Source: Bradyrhizobium sp. 186
GTDB taxonomy: Bacteria; Pseudomonadota; Alphaproteobacteria; Rhizobiales; Xanthobacteraceae
Direction: 5' to 3'
Assembly: GCF_023101685.1 (NCBI RefSeq)
Contig: NZ_CP082164.1
Location: 3,100,001-3,164,000, forward strand
DNA length: 64,000 bases
Shown: in pieces, positions 35,742 through 44,672 of the stretch
Numbering within the stretch: position 1 is the first letter of the stretch
Layout: each line of letters opens with the position of its first letter
The notes under the pieces: model-generated
What the model was told of the DNA's origin: nothing
The model's database searches: none
What the model saw: the letters and a program-made list of their open reading frames with translations, nothing else
Translations under genes and position numbers: made by a program

Positions 35742-37757
35742 GGCCACAACCTTGGCCGCGCGCGCCGCGCCGTCGTCCAGGCGCTTGCGTTCCTTCGCAA
35801 GGTAGTCCGCGATGGCATCGCGCGGCATGGGCTTTGCGAAATAGTAGCCCTGGATGAAGTCGCAGCCGAGCCGGCGCAGGCCGTCCAGCTGGGCGCGGGT
35901 TTCGACGCCCTCGACGACGCAGGCGATTTCCATGTCGTCGCACAGGCCGGTGAGCGACTTGACGATCTTGTGGCTGACCGGATTGTCGTTGATGTCGGCG
36001 ACGAAGCTGCGGTCGACCTTGATCTTGTCGAGCGGCAGCCGGTGCACGTGGCTCAGCGACGAATAGCCGGTGCCGAAATCGTCGAGTGAAATACCGCAAC
36101 CCATCGCCTTCAGCGCGGCGATCGACTGCTGCGCGCGCACGAAGTCGAAGGTGACGGCGGTCTCGGTGATCTCGAAATCGATCCGGCGCGGCGGAAGCCC
36201 GCTCTTCTCTATGATGGAAATCAGCGGTAAAATGCCCTCGGCCGCGCAGACATCGTGAGCGGAGAGATTGAACGACAGGCGGATGTCGTCGGGCCAGGTC
36301 TTCGCAGTCGCAAGCGCGCGCACGAGCAGCGCCTGCGTCAGCGGCCGGATCAGGCCGATGCGCTCGGCGGCGGGGATGAAATCCGCCGGTGAGACCTGGC
36401 CGAGGCGAGGGCTGTGCCAGCGCGCAAGGGCCTCGAAGCCTGCGGTGTGCTCGCTCACGGCGTCGACGATCGGTTGGAATACCAGCTCCATCTCGGCGCT
36501 GAAGTCGGACGTGCGCAAGAGATTCTCGATGACGCCCCGGCTGCGGATCTCGGCCTCGAGCTCACTCGAGAAGATCACGGTGCGACCGCGCAGATGGCGC
36601 TTGGCGTGATAGAGCGAATAGTCGGCGCATTCATAGAGCGCTTCCGCCGTCGTCGCGGAGTGCGGGAATAGCGCAAAGCCGATCGAGCACGATAGTCCGG
36701 TATGGGCGGTGTCGAGCTGATAGGGCAGCTTGATCTGGTCCCCGATCCGCTGGCCGAGCCGCATCAGATCGTCATCGTCGGGATCGCCGCACACCACGAG
36801 GCCGAATTCGTCGCCGCCGAGCCGCGCGAACTCGACGCTGTGCGGGCCAAAACCCTCGCAGACCTCGCGGACGCGGCGTCCGGCCTCGATCAGGACGCGG
36901 TCGCCGACCGAGTGGCCGTAATTGTCGTTGATCGGCTTGAAGCCGTCGAGGTCGATGATCCCGACCGCGAGGCGAATGCCGCGGCGCTCGGCATCGCCGA
37001 AGGCGCTGGACAGCTCGGCGAAGAAGCGGCGGCGATTCGGCAGCTCGGTGAGGGAGTCGAGATTGGCGAGACGGAAATTCTCGTCCGAGAGCGCTTGCGT
37101 CGCCGCCTGCTGCGACAGCAGCGATTTGCGGCTGGCGACGAGATCGGCGAAGTCGCGATAATAGATGAACAGCACCGTCACCATCGCGGCTGACACCAGC
37201 GAATTGTTGACCGCGATCGCCTTCAGCGTCGGCTCGCCCGTGGCAAAGAAGAACAGCACATAGGGCACGTCGACGACCAGCGTCACGATCAGCGCCGCAG
37301 AGCGCAGATGCATCAGCGAGAAGATGCAGCCGATCACGGTCACGGCCATGTAGAAGGCGACCTGGCTCTTGGCGAACGGATCGCCGTAAGGGTAGAGCGC
37401 GAAGGACCAGGCGGTGAAGCCGGCGCCGATCGGCAAAGTCATCCAGTTGGTGGCCCGCAAATTACGCAGGATGTCGGCGTCGCTGCGCACGAGATGGCGT
37501 TGGCGCAGCCACCAGAAGGTGCGCAGGGCGGCGAGCACCGACAGCACGGCGGGTACGATCATCGTCAGCCAGTCCGGCGCCACGTTCACATAGGTGTAGG
37601 CGACCGCGATCGTGTTGCTGATTAGGATGAAGTAGAGCAGCGGGATCTGCTTGGAGAAGGCGTCGTACTGCGCACGCGTCAGGTCCGGATTGTTAGCCGG
37701 CACGCGAAACAGCCGCATCGCGGCTGCGAGGTAAGACTTCAAATCGGCAACAGGCAT
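35739..37757 (-). CDS. Membrane GGDEF-EAL protein (cyclic-di-GMP turnover)
   Basis: A 672-aa protein. The first 220 residues hold about six transmembrane helices forming an input domain. The GGDEF domain has RLGGDEFGLVV and an allosteric-type upstream region; the EAL domain has GFEALARWHS, the metal and base residues in DDFGTGYSSLSHVHRLPLDKIKVDRSFV, and ends near the C-terminus. Both motifs look competent, so it could make or degrade cyclic-di-GMP depending on signal. The start at 37757 is uncertain: ribosome sites are weak and 31 more in-frame residues lie upstream. It converges on hutU debris and is not clearly in an operon. Confidence 0.88.
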   Translation of the reverse strand: MPVADLKSYLAAAMRLFRVPANNPDLTRAQYDAFSKQIPLLYFILISNTIAVAYTYVNVAPDWLTMIVPAVLSVLAALRTFWWLRQRHLVRSDADILRNLRATNWMTLPIGAGFTAWSFALYPYGDPFAKSQVAFYMAVTVIGCIFSLMHLRSAALIVTLVVDVPYVLFFFATGEPTLKAIAVNNSLVSAAMVTVLFIYYRDFADLVASRKSLLSQQAATQALSDENFRLANLDSLTELPNRRRFFAELSSAFGDAERRGIRLAVGIIDLDGFKPINDNYGHSVGDRVLIEAGRRVREVCEGFGPHSVEFARLGGDEFGLVVCGDPDDDDLMRLGQRIGDQIKLPYQLDTAHTGLSCSIGFALFPHSATTAEALYECADYSLYHAKRHLRGRTVIFSSELEAEIRSRGVIENLLRTSDFSAEMELVFQPIVDAVSEHTAGFEALARWHSPRLGQVSPADFIPAAERIGLIRPLTQALLVRALATAKTWPDDIRLSFNLSAHDVCAAEGILPLISIIEKSGLPPRRIDFEITETAVTFDFVRAQQSIAALKAMGCGISLDDFGTGYSSLSHVHRLPLDKIKVDRSFVADINDNPVSHKIVKSLTGLCDDMEIACVVEGVETRAQLDGLRRLGCDFIQGYYFAKPMPRDAIADYLAKERKRLDDGAARAAKVVA

Positions 37758-38039
37758 TGCAATACGCGCCCCGGATACCCTGAAAACGCGGGCGATCTTG
37801 CACCGCTTGGGTAAAGGGCAGGTTAGACGGGCTCGGCGCAAGAAAGCCACGCAGGTTGCGCGCTACCGCAGAAGTTTCCGGCCGCGTGTATTGGTGAGGA
37901 CGCGTTAAGGATATGCGGCGGAAGAAGTGGGCGTCCGAGGCGTAATTATCCGCAATCACCGCAGCTACGAGCCGCTAACCATGCGCGTCGCCGACCGCAC
38001 GGTGCAGCATATTGTCTCGCGGTCAGCCGGCGCACCCGA

Positions 38040-38068
38040 TTGACCTCTCCCCGCTGGGGAGAGGTCAA
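38040..38068. terminator. 13-bp perfect palindrome downstream of the beta-lactamase gene
   Basis: TTGACCTCTCCCC and GGGGAGAGGTCAA pair with a three-base loop. It is 18 bases beyond the metallo-beta-lactamase stop on that strand and could end its transcript. The CCTCTCCCC motif also resembles dispersed palindromic units seen in Bradyrhizobium genomes. The rest of 37758-38085 shows no gene. Confidence 0.5.
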
Positions 38069-38085
38069 GAGGAGTATGATGGCCG

Positions 38086-38970
38086 TCATTTTTCCTCGAG
38101 CGCCGCCGTCTGCTTGGCGAGCTGCTTGTCAAAGTCCTCCGACAGGCCGGTCGCGTAGGTTGCAAGCTCGTCTGGCTTGACGAACGGATTCGGCGCGCCG
38201 TCCTTCATCTGCGCGCGCTTGGCCTGCATGCCATAGACCTCCGGATGCGGCCCGAGCAGCACGTCGATCTTCATCGCCTTCACCTTGGCGTAGGTCGCGC
38301 GGTAGTCGTCGACGATGCCGGCATGGGTCGGCTGCCCGACCAGCCGGTTCAGCGCCACCGTGCCGCTACAGAAGAACAGCACCTGGCGGTCCTGATTGCC
38401 GTCCTTGACGGTCATCTCCCAGCTCGTGCAACCCGGCGAGTGGCCGGGCGTTGCGTGCGCCGTCAGCGTGGTGTCGCCGAGCGTGACCTTGTCGCCTTCC
38501 TTGACGGCGCGGTCGACCTTGACCGCCGGGAAGGCTAGGTCCTCGTTCTTCTCGTCGCCTGGATAATAGCCGCCTTCGAGCAGCGGCTTGTCGCGCTCGC
38601 CGGCCACGAGCTGTGCGCCGGTTTCCTTCTTGACTTCGGCGAAGCCGCCGGTGTGGTCGAAATGCGCGTGCGTGTTGAGGATGTACTTGATGTCGGCGAC
38701 CTTGAAGCCGAGCTTTGCGATATTGTCCTTGATCATGCCGATCGACTCCGGAAGCGCCGTATCCATCAGGATCAGGCCTTGCGAGGTCTTGATCACGTAG
38801 ACGGCGATGCCGTCGGTGCCGACATAGTAGATGTTGCCGATGAGCTGGAACGGCTCGAACGGCGTGGTCCATTTCTTGGTGACCGCCGCCAGGAAATCCT
38901 TGACGGTCTGCGCCTGCGCAGCCGGTGCGGATAGTGCCAACGCACACAGCGCGGCCGTGAGCTTTCTCAT
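38086..38970 (-). CDS. blaBJP: Subclass B3 metallo-beta-lactamase, BJP-1-like
   Basis: A 294-aa secreted zinc hydrolase with signal peptide ending AQA at residue 20. The zinc motif HAHFDH is at 101-106; other ligands lie in TPGHSPGCTSWEM and LGPHPEVYG. The sequence closely follows what I remember of BJP-1 of Bradyrhizobium, including GNIYYVGTDGIAVYVIKTSQG and ERDKPLLEGGYYPGDEKNEDLAFP. It would hydrolyse penicillins and carbapenems in the periplasm. GGGAGG precedes the ATG. Neighbours give no regulator, so it is probably an intrinsic chromosomal gene rather than acquired resistance. Confidence 0.93.
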   Translation of the reverse strand: MRKLTAALCALALSAPAAQAQTVKDFLAAVTKKWTTPFEPFQLIGNIYYVGTDGIAVYVIKTSQGLILMDTALPESIGMIKDNIAKLGFKVADIKYILNTHAHFDHTGGFAEVKKETGAQLVAGERDKPLLEGGYYPGDEKNEDLAFPAVKVDRAVKEGDKVTLGDTTLTAHATPGHSPGCTSWEMTVKDGNQDRQVLFFCSGTVALNRLVGQPTHAGIVDDYRATYAKVKAMKIDVLLGPHPEVYGMQAKRAQMKDGAPNPFVKPDELATYATGLSEDFDKQLAKQTAALEEK

Positions 38971-39240
38971 AGTTTGCCTCCCAAAGTGTTCTTGTCGTTT
39001 CGATCGGCCGCGACTTTTGCGCGGTTCGACCGGTGCGCAAGCTACGTCGCGCGAGGTGCGGCAGCAACCGCCTCATGCCCATAAATATTCCAGGGCATGC
39101 GCGGAATAACGATCTCTGTCTGATTTGAGCATGGCGGCTATCGCTGCAACACGGCCTGCTGTTGTTTGACCGCGCGCGGCCGGCCCGGCATACTTTGTCT
39201 CAAGGCGAGCCAGCAAGACTCGTCAGTACCGGGAGCTGAA

Positions 39241-40557
39241 ATGGCCAATTCATTGTGCGTCCTCGCAGGGTCGCTGATTTCCGTCGTCTCCTTCACCTCG
39301 ATCGCGCTGGCACAGCCAGCCTGCGTGACCCAGAACATGGCCGTCCCGCCCGGCGCCAACACCACTGACAAGGCAGCTGCTTTCTTCATCGACACGACGG
39401 GACTCGACTTCAAGACGTCGCCGCCGACCCGCGATCCCTCGAACCCCAATTATCCGCGCGCGACCGAGCTGCCTGACGGCATGCTGCCGCCCCAGGGCGC
39501 CGAGGGCAATTTCATCATCGGTCCGACTCACAATCCCGCGCCGGAGACCATCGCGAAAGAGGGCGTGCCGCGTGGGGCGACGAAGTCGTTCACGCTCTCG
39601 TCGAAAGGCAGCACGATCTATGATCCCGGCCTGATCCGCGACGACGTCGCCGGTTGCACCAACTCCTCGATCATGACGACCGTCACCGCGCCGGACGACA
39701 AGTCGCACATGATCGTCACCACCAGTCATCCCGGCGTCTGGTCGCGCGCCATCGACGTCTACGTGCCGGCGCAATATGTCCGCGGCACCGAGGCGCCGTT
39801 CATCGTGGTCGGCGACGGCGGCTCCAATGCCTACAAGGATCTCGCCACGACGCTCGACAATCTGATCGCGCAGCGCCGCGTGCCGCCGATGATTGCGATC
39901 CAGATCGGCAATGGCGGACAGGATGCGCAGGGCAGCCAGCGCGGGCGCGAATATGATGCTGTGTCGGGCACCTATGCGCAGTTCGTCGAACGCGAGGTGC
40001 TACCGCTGGTCGAGAAGAACGCCGACGTCAAGCTCACCAGGAATCCCGACGGGCGGGCGACCATGGGGCTGAGCTCGAGCGGCGTGGCAGCCTTCACCAT
40101 GGCATGGTTCTATCCCGATCTCTATCACCGCGTGCTGGCCTTCTCGCCGACCATGGTCAACCAGCAATGGCCGCACGATCCTTCGCTGCGCGGCGGCGCG
40201 TGGGAATATCACAGCGCATGGCCGGGGCCGGCCACTCCCAACCTCATCGCGAAGGCGGGCGTACTCACACCGGCCGAGCCGCCCGGCGTGCCGCTGATCC
40301 TGAGCTCACCGGCCAGGCCGATCCGCTTCTGGTTCTTCGGCGGCGACCAGGATCTGTTCTATCCAAATCCCACCATTCCCGACGGCATGCACGACTGGAC
40401 CTTGTCGAACGCGCTGATGGCGAAAGTGCTGGCGGAGAAGGGCTACCACTATCAGTTCCTGTTCGTGCGCAACGCCAAGCATGTCGATCGGCCGACGATC
40501 GCGCAAACGCTGCCGTCGGCGCTGGAGTGGGTCTGGAAGGGCTATCCGATTCCCTAA
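39241..40557 (+). CDS. Secreted esterase-fold (enterochelin-esterase-like) protein
   Basis: A 438-aa exported protein with signal peptide CVLAGSLISVVSFTSIALAQ. An N-terminal carbohydrate-module-like region precedes an alpha/beta-hydrolase domain of the putative-esterase (Fes/IroE) type. Its features are VYVPAQYVRGTEAPFIVVGDGG, the nucleophile elbow MGLSSSGVAAF and a late His in NAKHVDRPTI. The substrate is unknown. GGGAG before ATG 39241 supports the start over in-frame codons from 39166. The TAA stop lies in the 6-bp target duplication of the following IS element and in the first bases of a dispersed repeat, so the insertion left the coding region intact. Confidence 0.8.
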   Translation: MANSLCVLAGSLISVVSFTSIALAQPACVTQNMAVPPGANTTDKAAAFFIDTTGLDFKTSPPTRDPSNPNYPRATELPDGMLPPQGAEGNFIIGPTHNPAPETIAKEGVPRGATKSFTLSSKGSTIYDPGLIRDDVAGCTNSSIMTTVTAPDDKSHMIVTTSHPGVWSRAIDVYVPAQYVRGTEAPFIVVGDGGSNAYKDLATTLDNLIAQRRVPPMIAIQIGNGGQDAQGSQRGREYDAVSGTYAQFVEREVLPLVEKNADVKLTRNPDGRATMGLSSSGVAAFTMAWFYPDLYHRVLAFSPTMVNQQWPHDPSLRGGAWEYHSAWPGPATPNLIAKAGVLTPAEPPGVPLILSSPARPIRFWFFGGDQDLFYPNPTIPDGMHDWTLSNALMAKVLAEKGYHYQFLFVRNAKHVDRPTIAQTLPSALEWVWKGYPIP

Positions 40558-40558
40558 A
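40553..40558 (+). repeat. Target-site duplication CCTAAA, left copy
   Basis: CCTAAA at 40553-40558 directly precedes the IS and is repeated at 42495-42500 directly after it. It contains the TAA stop of the esterase gene. Confidence 0.85.
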
Positions 40559-42494
40559 CCGAACTTCCCCTCGGGATTTTTGTTAGAGCGTTGAGAGGAT
40601 TTGAGAAGTTTGGATCGGGCTGATTTTGTAGGCATGTAAATGATGATTTTTGGCTTGCGAATGGCAGGTTTCCGTGATTCGATTCCGGCATGTTCGTCGC
40701 CCGCATTCCCAACCGCAACTCACCGCCCGCGATCCTGTTGCGCGAGAGCTATCGCGAGGGCGACAAGATCAAGTCGCGCACGCTGGCCAACCTGTCGCAT
40801 TGGCCGGATGAGAAGATCGATGCGCTGCGCCGCGTCCTGAAAGGCGAGGAGCTGGTCTCGCCGGCCGAGCAACTGCGGATCGAGCGCTCGCTGCCGCACG
40901 GCCACGTGGCCGCGGTGCTCGGCATGGCGCGCCAGCTCGGACTGCATCGCCTTGTCCCGGACAAGCCCAGACGGTTGGCCAGGCTGGCTTTGGCCTTGAT
41001 CGTGGCACGGGTGATCGAACCGGCCGCCAAGCTGGCCACGGCGCGCCAGCTCAGCGAGGCGACGGCGGCGCATTCGCTGGGCGAACTGCTCGATCTCAGC
41101 GCCGTCGACGAGGACGAGCTTTACGAAGCGCTCGACCTGCTCGGCACGGCCCAACCGGGGATCGAGGCGACGCTCGCCAAGCGCCATCTGCATGACGGCT
41201 CGCTGGTGCTCTACGATCTCACCTCCAGCTATCTGGAGGGGCGACATTGCGAATTGGCGCGGCATGGTTACAGCCGCGACGGTCGTTCCGACAAGCTGCA
41301 GATCGTGTTCGGCTTGCTGTGCGCCGCCGACGGCTGCCCGGTGGCGGTGGAGGTGTTCGAAGGTAACACCGCCGACCCGAGCACGCTGGCCGCGCAAGTC
41401 GACAAACTGAAGGCCCGCTTCAAGCTGTCGCGTGTGGTACTGGTCGGCGATCGCGGCATGATCACCAGCGCCCGTATCGAAGCCGATCTGATGCCGGCCG
41501 GGCTCGATTGGATCACCGCTCTGCGGGCGCCGGCGATCCGCAAGCTCGCCGAGGACGGCGGCCCGCTGCAATTGTCGCTGTTCGACGATCGCGATATGGC
41601 CGAGATCACGTCCCCCGACTTCCCCGGCGAGCGCCTGATCGTGTGCCGCAACCCGGATCTGGCCGACGAGCGTCGGCGCAAGCGCGGCGAGTTGCTGGCG
41701 GCGACCGAGAAGGATCTCGCCCGCGTCAAGGCCGCCGTGCAGCGTCAGCGCAACCCCTTGCGCGGCGAGGATGAGATCGGTCTGAAGGTCGGCGCCGTGC
41801 TGGGCAAGCGTAAGATGGCCAAGCACTTCCACCTCGCCATCACCGACACTTCGTTCGACTTCAGTCGGATCGAGGATGCCATCGCCAACGAAGCGTCGCT
41901 CGACGGCTTCTATGTGCTACGGACCAACGTGCCGGCCGAGAACCTCGACACCGCCGCCACGGTGCGTGCCTACAAGAGCCTGGCCCAGGTCGAACGCGCC
42001 TTCCGCACCATCAAGACCGTCGAACTGGAGGTGCGCCCGATCCACCATCGCCTCGCTGGCCGCGTGCGCGCCCACGTCTTCCTCTGCATGCTCGCTTATT
42101 ACATCGTCTGGCACATGCGCCGCGCGCTGGCCCCGATCCTGTTCGACGATCACGACCGCGAGGCCGCCGACGCCGCGCGCGTCTCGCCCGTCGCCAAGGC
42201 CAGAGTCTCGGCCGCGGCCAGAACCAAGGCTAATCGCAAGCACACCCACGATGGCCGGCCCGTGCACAGCTTTCGAACGCTGTTGCAGGATCTCGCCACG
42301 CTCACACGCAACATCGTTCGCATCGGTCAGGACGCCCCGGCCGCTATGCTCACAAGTCCAACCCCACTACAACAAGACGTCTTCAATCGGCTCGGCATTC
42401 CTATCGCCCCATAATGTAGGCAGACGCGCCGTCACGCCCGCTGGAATTACACGCCAGCTCAAATGCTTACGTCGCTACTCAAGGGGAAGTTCGG
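40559..42494 (+). mobile_element. IS1634-like insertion sequence, complete
   Basis: A 1936-bp element bounded by 13-bp perfect inverted repeats, CCGAACTTCCCCT at 40559-40571 and AGGGGAAGTTCGG at 42482-42494, and flanked by the 6-bp direct repeat CCTAAA. It encodes one 574-aa transposase. Intact ends, intact gene and unmutated target duplication point to a recent, probably active insertion. Confidence 0.9.
40690..42414 (+). CDS. IS1634/IS4-superfamily DDE transposase
   Basis: A 574-aa transposase. The first catalytic Asp lies in VLYDLTSSYLEGRHCELARHGYSRDGRSDK, the second in RVVLVGDRGMITSARI, and the Glu in the Y-(2)-R-(3)-E-(6)-K-like block AQVERAFRTIKTVELEVRPIHH. That arrangement is typical of IS1634 members. 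The C-terminal part has LAGRVRAHVFLCMLAYYIVWHMRR. Length fits the family and no frameshift is seen, so the element should be able to move. Confidence 0.92.
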   Translation: MFVARIPNRNSPPAILLRESYREGDKIKSRTLANLSHWPDEKIDALRRVLKGEELVSPAEQLRIERSLPHGHVAAVLGMARQLGLHRLVPDKPRRLARLALALIVARVIEPAAKLATARQLSEATAAHSLGELLDLSAVDEDELYEALDLLGTAQPGIEATLAKRHLHDGSLVLYDLTSSYLEGRHCELARHGYSRDGRSDKLQIVFGLLCAADGCPVAVEVFEGNTADPSTLAAQVDKLKARFKLSRVVLVGDRGMITSARIEADLMPAGLDWITALRAPAIRKLAEDGGPLQLSLFDDRDMAEITSPDFPGERLIVCRNPDLADERRRKRGELLAATEKDLARVKAAVQRQRNPLRGEDEIGLKVGAVLGKRKMAKHFHLAITDTSFDFSRIEDAIANEASLDGFYVLRTNVPAENLDTAATVRAYKSLAQVERAFRTIKTVELEVRPIHHRLAGRVRAHVFLCMLAYYIVWHMRRALAPILFDDHDREAADAARVSPVAKARVSAAARTKANRKHTHDGRPVHSFRTLLQDLATLTRNIVRIGQDAPAAMLTSPTPLQQDVFNRLGIPIAP

Positions 42495-42600
42495 CCTAAA
42501 GCGCGATGAGATGAGGATGAATCATCATCGCGCTTTAGGTTGTTGCTTGAGCATCATCTTTTCGGAAAACCGCTTCGCACTTTTCCGGATCATGATCTAA
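42495..42600 (+). repeat. Dispersed palindromic repeat, copy A
   Basis: Begins with a 15-bp perfect inverted repeat, CCTAAAGCGCGATGA (42495-42509) and TCATCGCGCTTTAGG (42525-42539). A second block follows containing TTTTCGGAAAACCG and CTTTTCCGGATCATGATCT. Copies B (53256-53338, reversed) and C (62409-62540) share this plan. Before the IS insertion this copy directly followed the esterase coding region. Its right end adjoins the truncated TonB-receptor gene. Confidence 0.85.
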
Positions 42601-42604
42601 GCGC

Positions 42605-42889
42605 CTAGCGCCCGATCGTCACGCCGGCGGTTGAGCGCATGGCGTCCCTGAGGCTCGTCGCGTTCTTGTCATCGAGGACTTGTCGTGTGAGCACAGTGGT
42701 CTGTCCGGGCGTGTTGAGGATGGTCTCGCCGCGCGAAGACGACAGCCGGTCGGCCTTGTAGGGCGCAGCCTGATCGGTGGCGGGAGCGGTTGCCGGCACA
42801 TGGCGCGGGCGTTTGCCCGAGGCCGCAAAAGTTGCCTGCGAGAAGCAGAGGGCGGCGATCACGATCAATCGCAACGATTTTGCGGGCAT
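42605..42889 (-). pseudogene. TonB-dependent receptor, truncated after the start of the plug
   Basis: A 94-residue product with a signal peptide (SLRLIVIAALCFSQATFAASG) and the first part of a plug domain, NTPGQTTVLTRQVLDDKNAT then SLRDAMRSTAGVTIGR, as in siderophore receptors. A normal receptor would continue for about 600 more residues. The reading frame ends in TAG five bases from the end of palindromic repeat copy A, so deletion or rearrangement at the repeat probably removed the barrel. ATG 42889 has GGGAG before it; ATG 42901 is also possible. Confidence 0.7.
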
Positions 42890-42952
42890 GCGATCTCCCA
42901 TGTCGAAGACGTCAGCCTACCATATGGGGAGCATCGTCGCAGCGAAAAAGGC

Positions 42953-44146
42953 TCAGGCGAGAGCGGCCTGCCGTTCCCGCATCGGCTCGCGGAGCCGGTC
43001 GGGGTTCCGCGGCTCGGTGAGCCGGGTAAAGCTGCGCTGGCTCGCATGCGCGGGCGCCTCGACGATGACACCCTCGCAGACAATCTGACCGCCGAGCATC
43101 TTGAATTCCAGCTTGTCGTATTGCGGCATGGTCTCGCCGGGCGCGGGCGGCAGCAGCTCGACGCGTCCCTGGATGTTCAGCGTGGCATCGCCGGTGCCGT
43201 GAAGCCGCGGATTCCACATCCTGATGCCGGTTTCCGCCCAGCGGCGCCGGATCAGCGAGGCGCGATCGATCGGTTCGGCGACTCTTGCAGGGGCCTTCGG
43301 TGCGCTGCAGATCTCCGGTGAGGGAGACGCAAGAGCCGGAGACGGCTCGGTGCTTACGGGCTCCGCGGCGACGACTGGAGGATCGTTTGCAGGGATCGGC
43401 TCGATCTCTATCGCGACGCTGGGGTCAGCTGAAGAGACTTCGGCGTCGACGAGGAAGACAGGCGTTTCGTCGGCGACGACGGGCTCAACTTCCGCCGGGA
43501 CGCCAGAGGATGTATCGCTGCTGACGAAGAGATTAGAGACTTCAGCCGGTTCGCTCTCGACATCGACAGAAGGGACCGAAGCCTCCTCTATGGTGACCAC
43601 CTCAACTTCGGAGAGCGCGGCTCGAGATGAATCATCGCTGATGTTGATATCGGACGGCGCGGCCGATGGGCTCTCCGCGAGGACAGAAACAGCCGTGTCA
43701 TGTCCCGCGACCGCAGTGTCTGCGTCATCGCGCACCGGTGCGGTGCTGATGCTCATAGCCGGAGCGGCTTTGTCGATATCGGCAATGATGGCAGAAGCAT
43801 TGGTTGCGGCGACCGGCGCGACGTCGCCGTGCGGCGACGGCCGAAGCCGGGTGAATGCCCATTTCACCGCGGGGATGCGGCGCAGCAGCGATATCAGTCT
43901 CGAAAGCACTGGGAGTTGTCCAAGAGATACTCGACGTGAGGCAATCGCTGATTCGCCAGCAATCCAAAAAACTGCCCCGGCGGTCACACCGATGTCAATG
44001 TAGGTGGGACCAATTGCAGAACATCCACGCATCCATCGCGCGCGAGCGGTGACTTCTATCTTGCCTTCCGAATACGTCCGCCCGCGAGTGCAATGCTCCG
44101 CGCGTGATGCGCTGCAAACCACTTTGGGAACCGGGATGCGGCGCAT
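42953..44146 (-). CDS. Hypothetical protein with long acidic disordered middle
   Basis: A 397-aa product. The N-terminus has a hydrophobic stretch (IGVTAGAVFWIAG), a basic segment (LISLLRRIPAVKWAFTRLR), then about 200 residues dominated by Ala, Ser, Val, Glu, Asp and Pro that look disordered. The final 90 residues are more compact: RRRWAETGIRMWNPRLHGTG and DATLNIQGRVELLPPAPGET, then YDKLEFKMLGGQIVCEGVIVEAPAH. I recognise no family. GGAG eight bases before ATG 44146 supports this start, but the first 75 residues could be non-coding leader. Function unknown. Confidence 0.5.
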   Translation of the reverse strand: MRRIPVPKVVCSASRAEHCTRGRTYSEGKIEVTARARWMRGCSAIGPTYIDIGVTAGAVFWIAGESAIASRRVSLGQLPVLSRLISLLRRIPAVKWAFTRLRPSPHGDVAPVAATNASAIIADIDKAAPAMSISTAPVRDDADTAVAGHDTAVSVLAESPSAAPSDINISDDSSRAALSEVEVVTIEEASVPSVDVESEPAEVSNLFVSSDTSSGVPAEVEPVVADETPVFLVDAEVSSADPSVAIEIEPIPANDPPVVAAEPVSTEPSPALASPSPEICSAPKAPARVAEPIDRASLIRRRWAETGIRMWNPRLHGTGDATLNIQGRVELLPPAPGETMPQYDKLEFKMLGGQIVCEGVIVEAPAHASQRSFTRLTEPRNPDRLREPMRERQAALA

Positions 44147-44195
44147 GATCGTCACTCCGCGCGCAGATTTCCTTCAATAGGCAAGCTCTGCGAGC

Positions 44196-44216
44196 AGAGG
44201 GGGCAACGCCCCCTCT
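44196..44216 (+). terminator. GC-rich hairpin followed by T run
   Basis: AGAGGGGGC and GCCCCCTCT pair perfectly around AAC, and CTGGCTTTTTC follows on the plus strand. No plus-strand gene ends just upstream, so it may protect the convergent side of the small minus-strand gene at 44237-44508, or be the remnant of a lost gene. Confidence 0.4.
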
Positions 44217-44236
44217 CTGGCTTTTTCGAATCCGGT

Positions 44237-44508
44237 CTACTTCCCGGAGCCCGCGCCGCCGCCGGCCTGGCTGCCCATGTTGTTGGTATCGCTGCTGCCT
44301 GCTTTGGGCGGCTGCGTGCCTTGCTGCTGCCAGCCTCATTCTGCATGTTCGATGACCGGCCCGTGGTCATTCCCTTGGTCGCCGGACCTCGCGACGAGGG
44401 GCCGACCTCGCCCTGACCGGACGCGCCCGGGGCAGGTTGTGTCTGCGCGAAGGCGCCACCGGTGGCCAACGCCATGATGCATGCGGATGTTAAAATGATC
44501 TTCCTCAT
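44237..44508 (-). pseudogene. Small secreted Gly/Ser/Gln-rich protein with an apparent 1-base frameshift
   Basis: The start MRKIILTSACIMALATGGAF is a signal peptide with CAGGAG six bases ahead of ATG 44508. The frame is good through SSNMQNEAGSSKA. A natural C-terminus, KAGSSDTNNMGSQAGGGAGS-GK-stop, is in the next frame, ending at 44237. One extra base near 44319-44321 (GG to GGG on the minus strand) would join them as KGTQPPKAG. As written the frame would run on to 44152 with unlike composition. Either a real mutation or a sequencing error at a homopolymer. Confidence 0.6.
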
Positions 44509-44672
44509 GAGGCACTCCTGGAGTTCGTTGCAGGTTACCTGCGTGCGGAGAGCACGTTCCTCATCGGGGTCCAGTCGGGATCGCTTCAAGTTCGTTGCGC
44601 CGAACGTCGGGGTTCCCTATGGCATTCTCCCGAGCGCAATCTGGAACGCCCGACATCGGGAGAGGACGCCGC

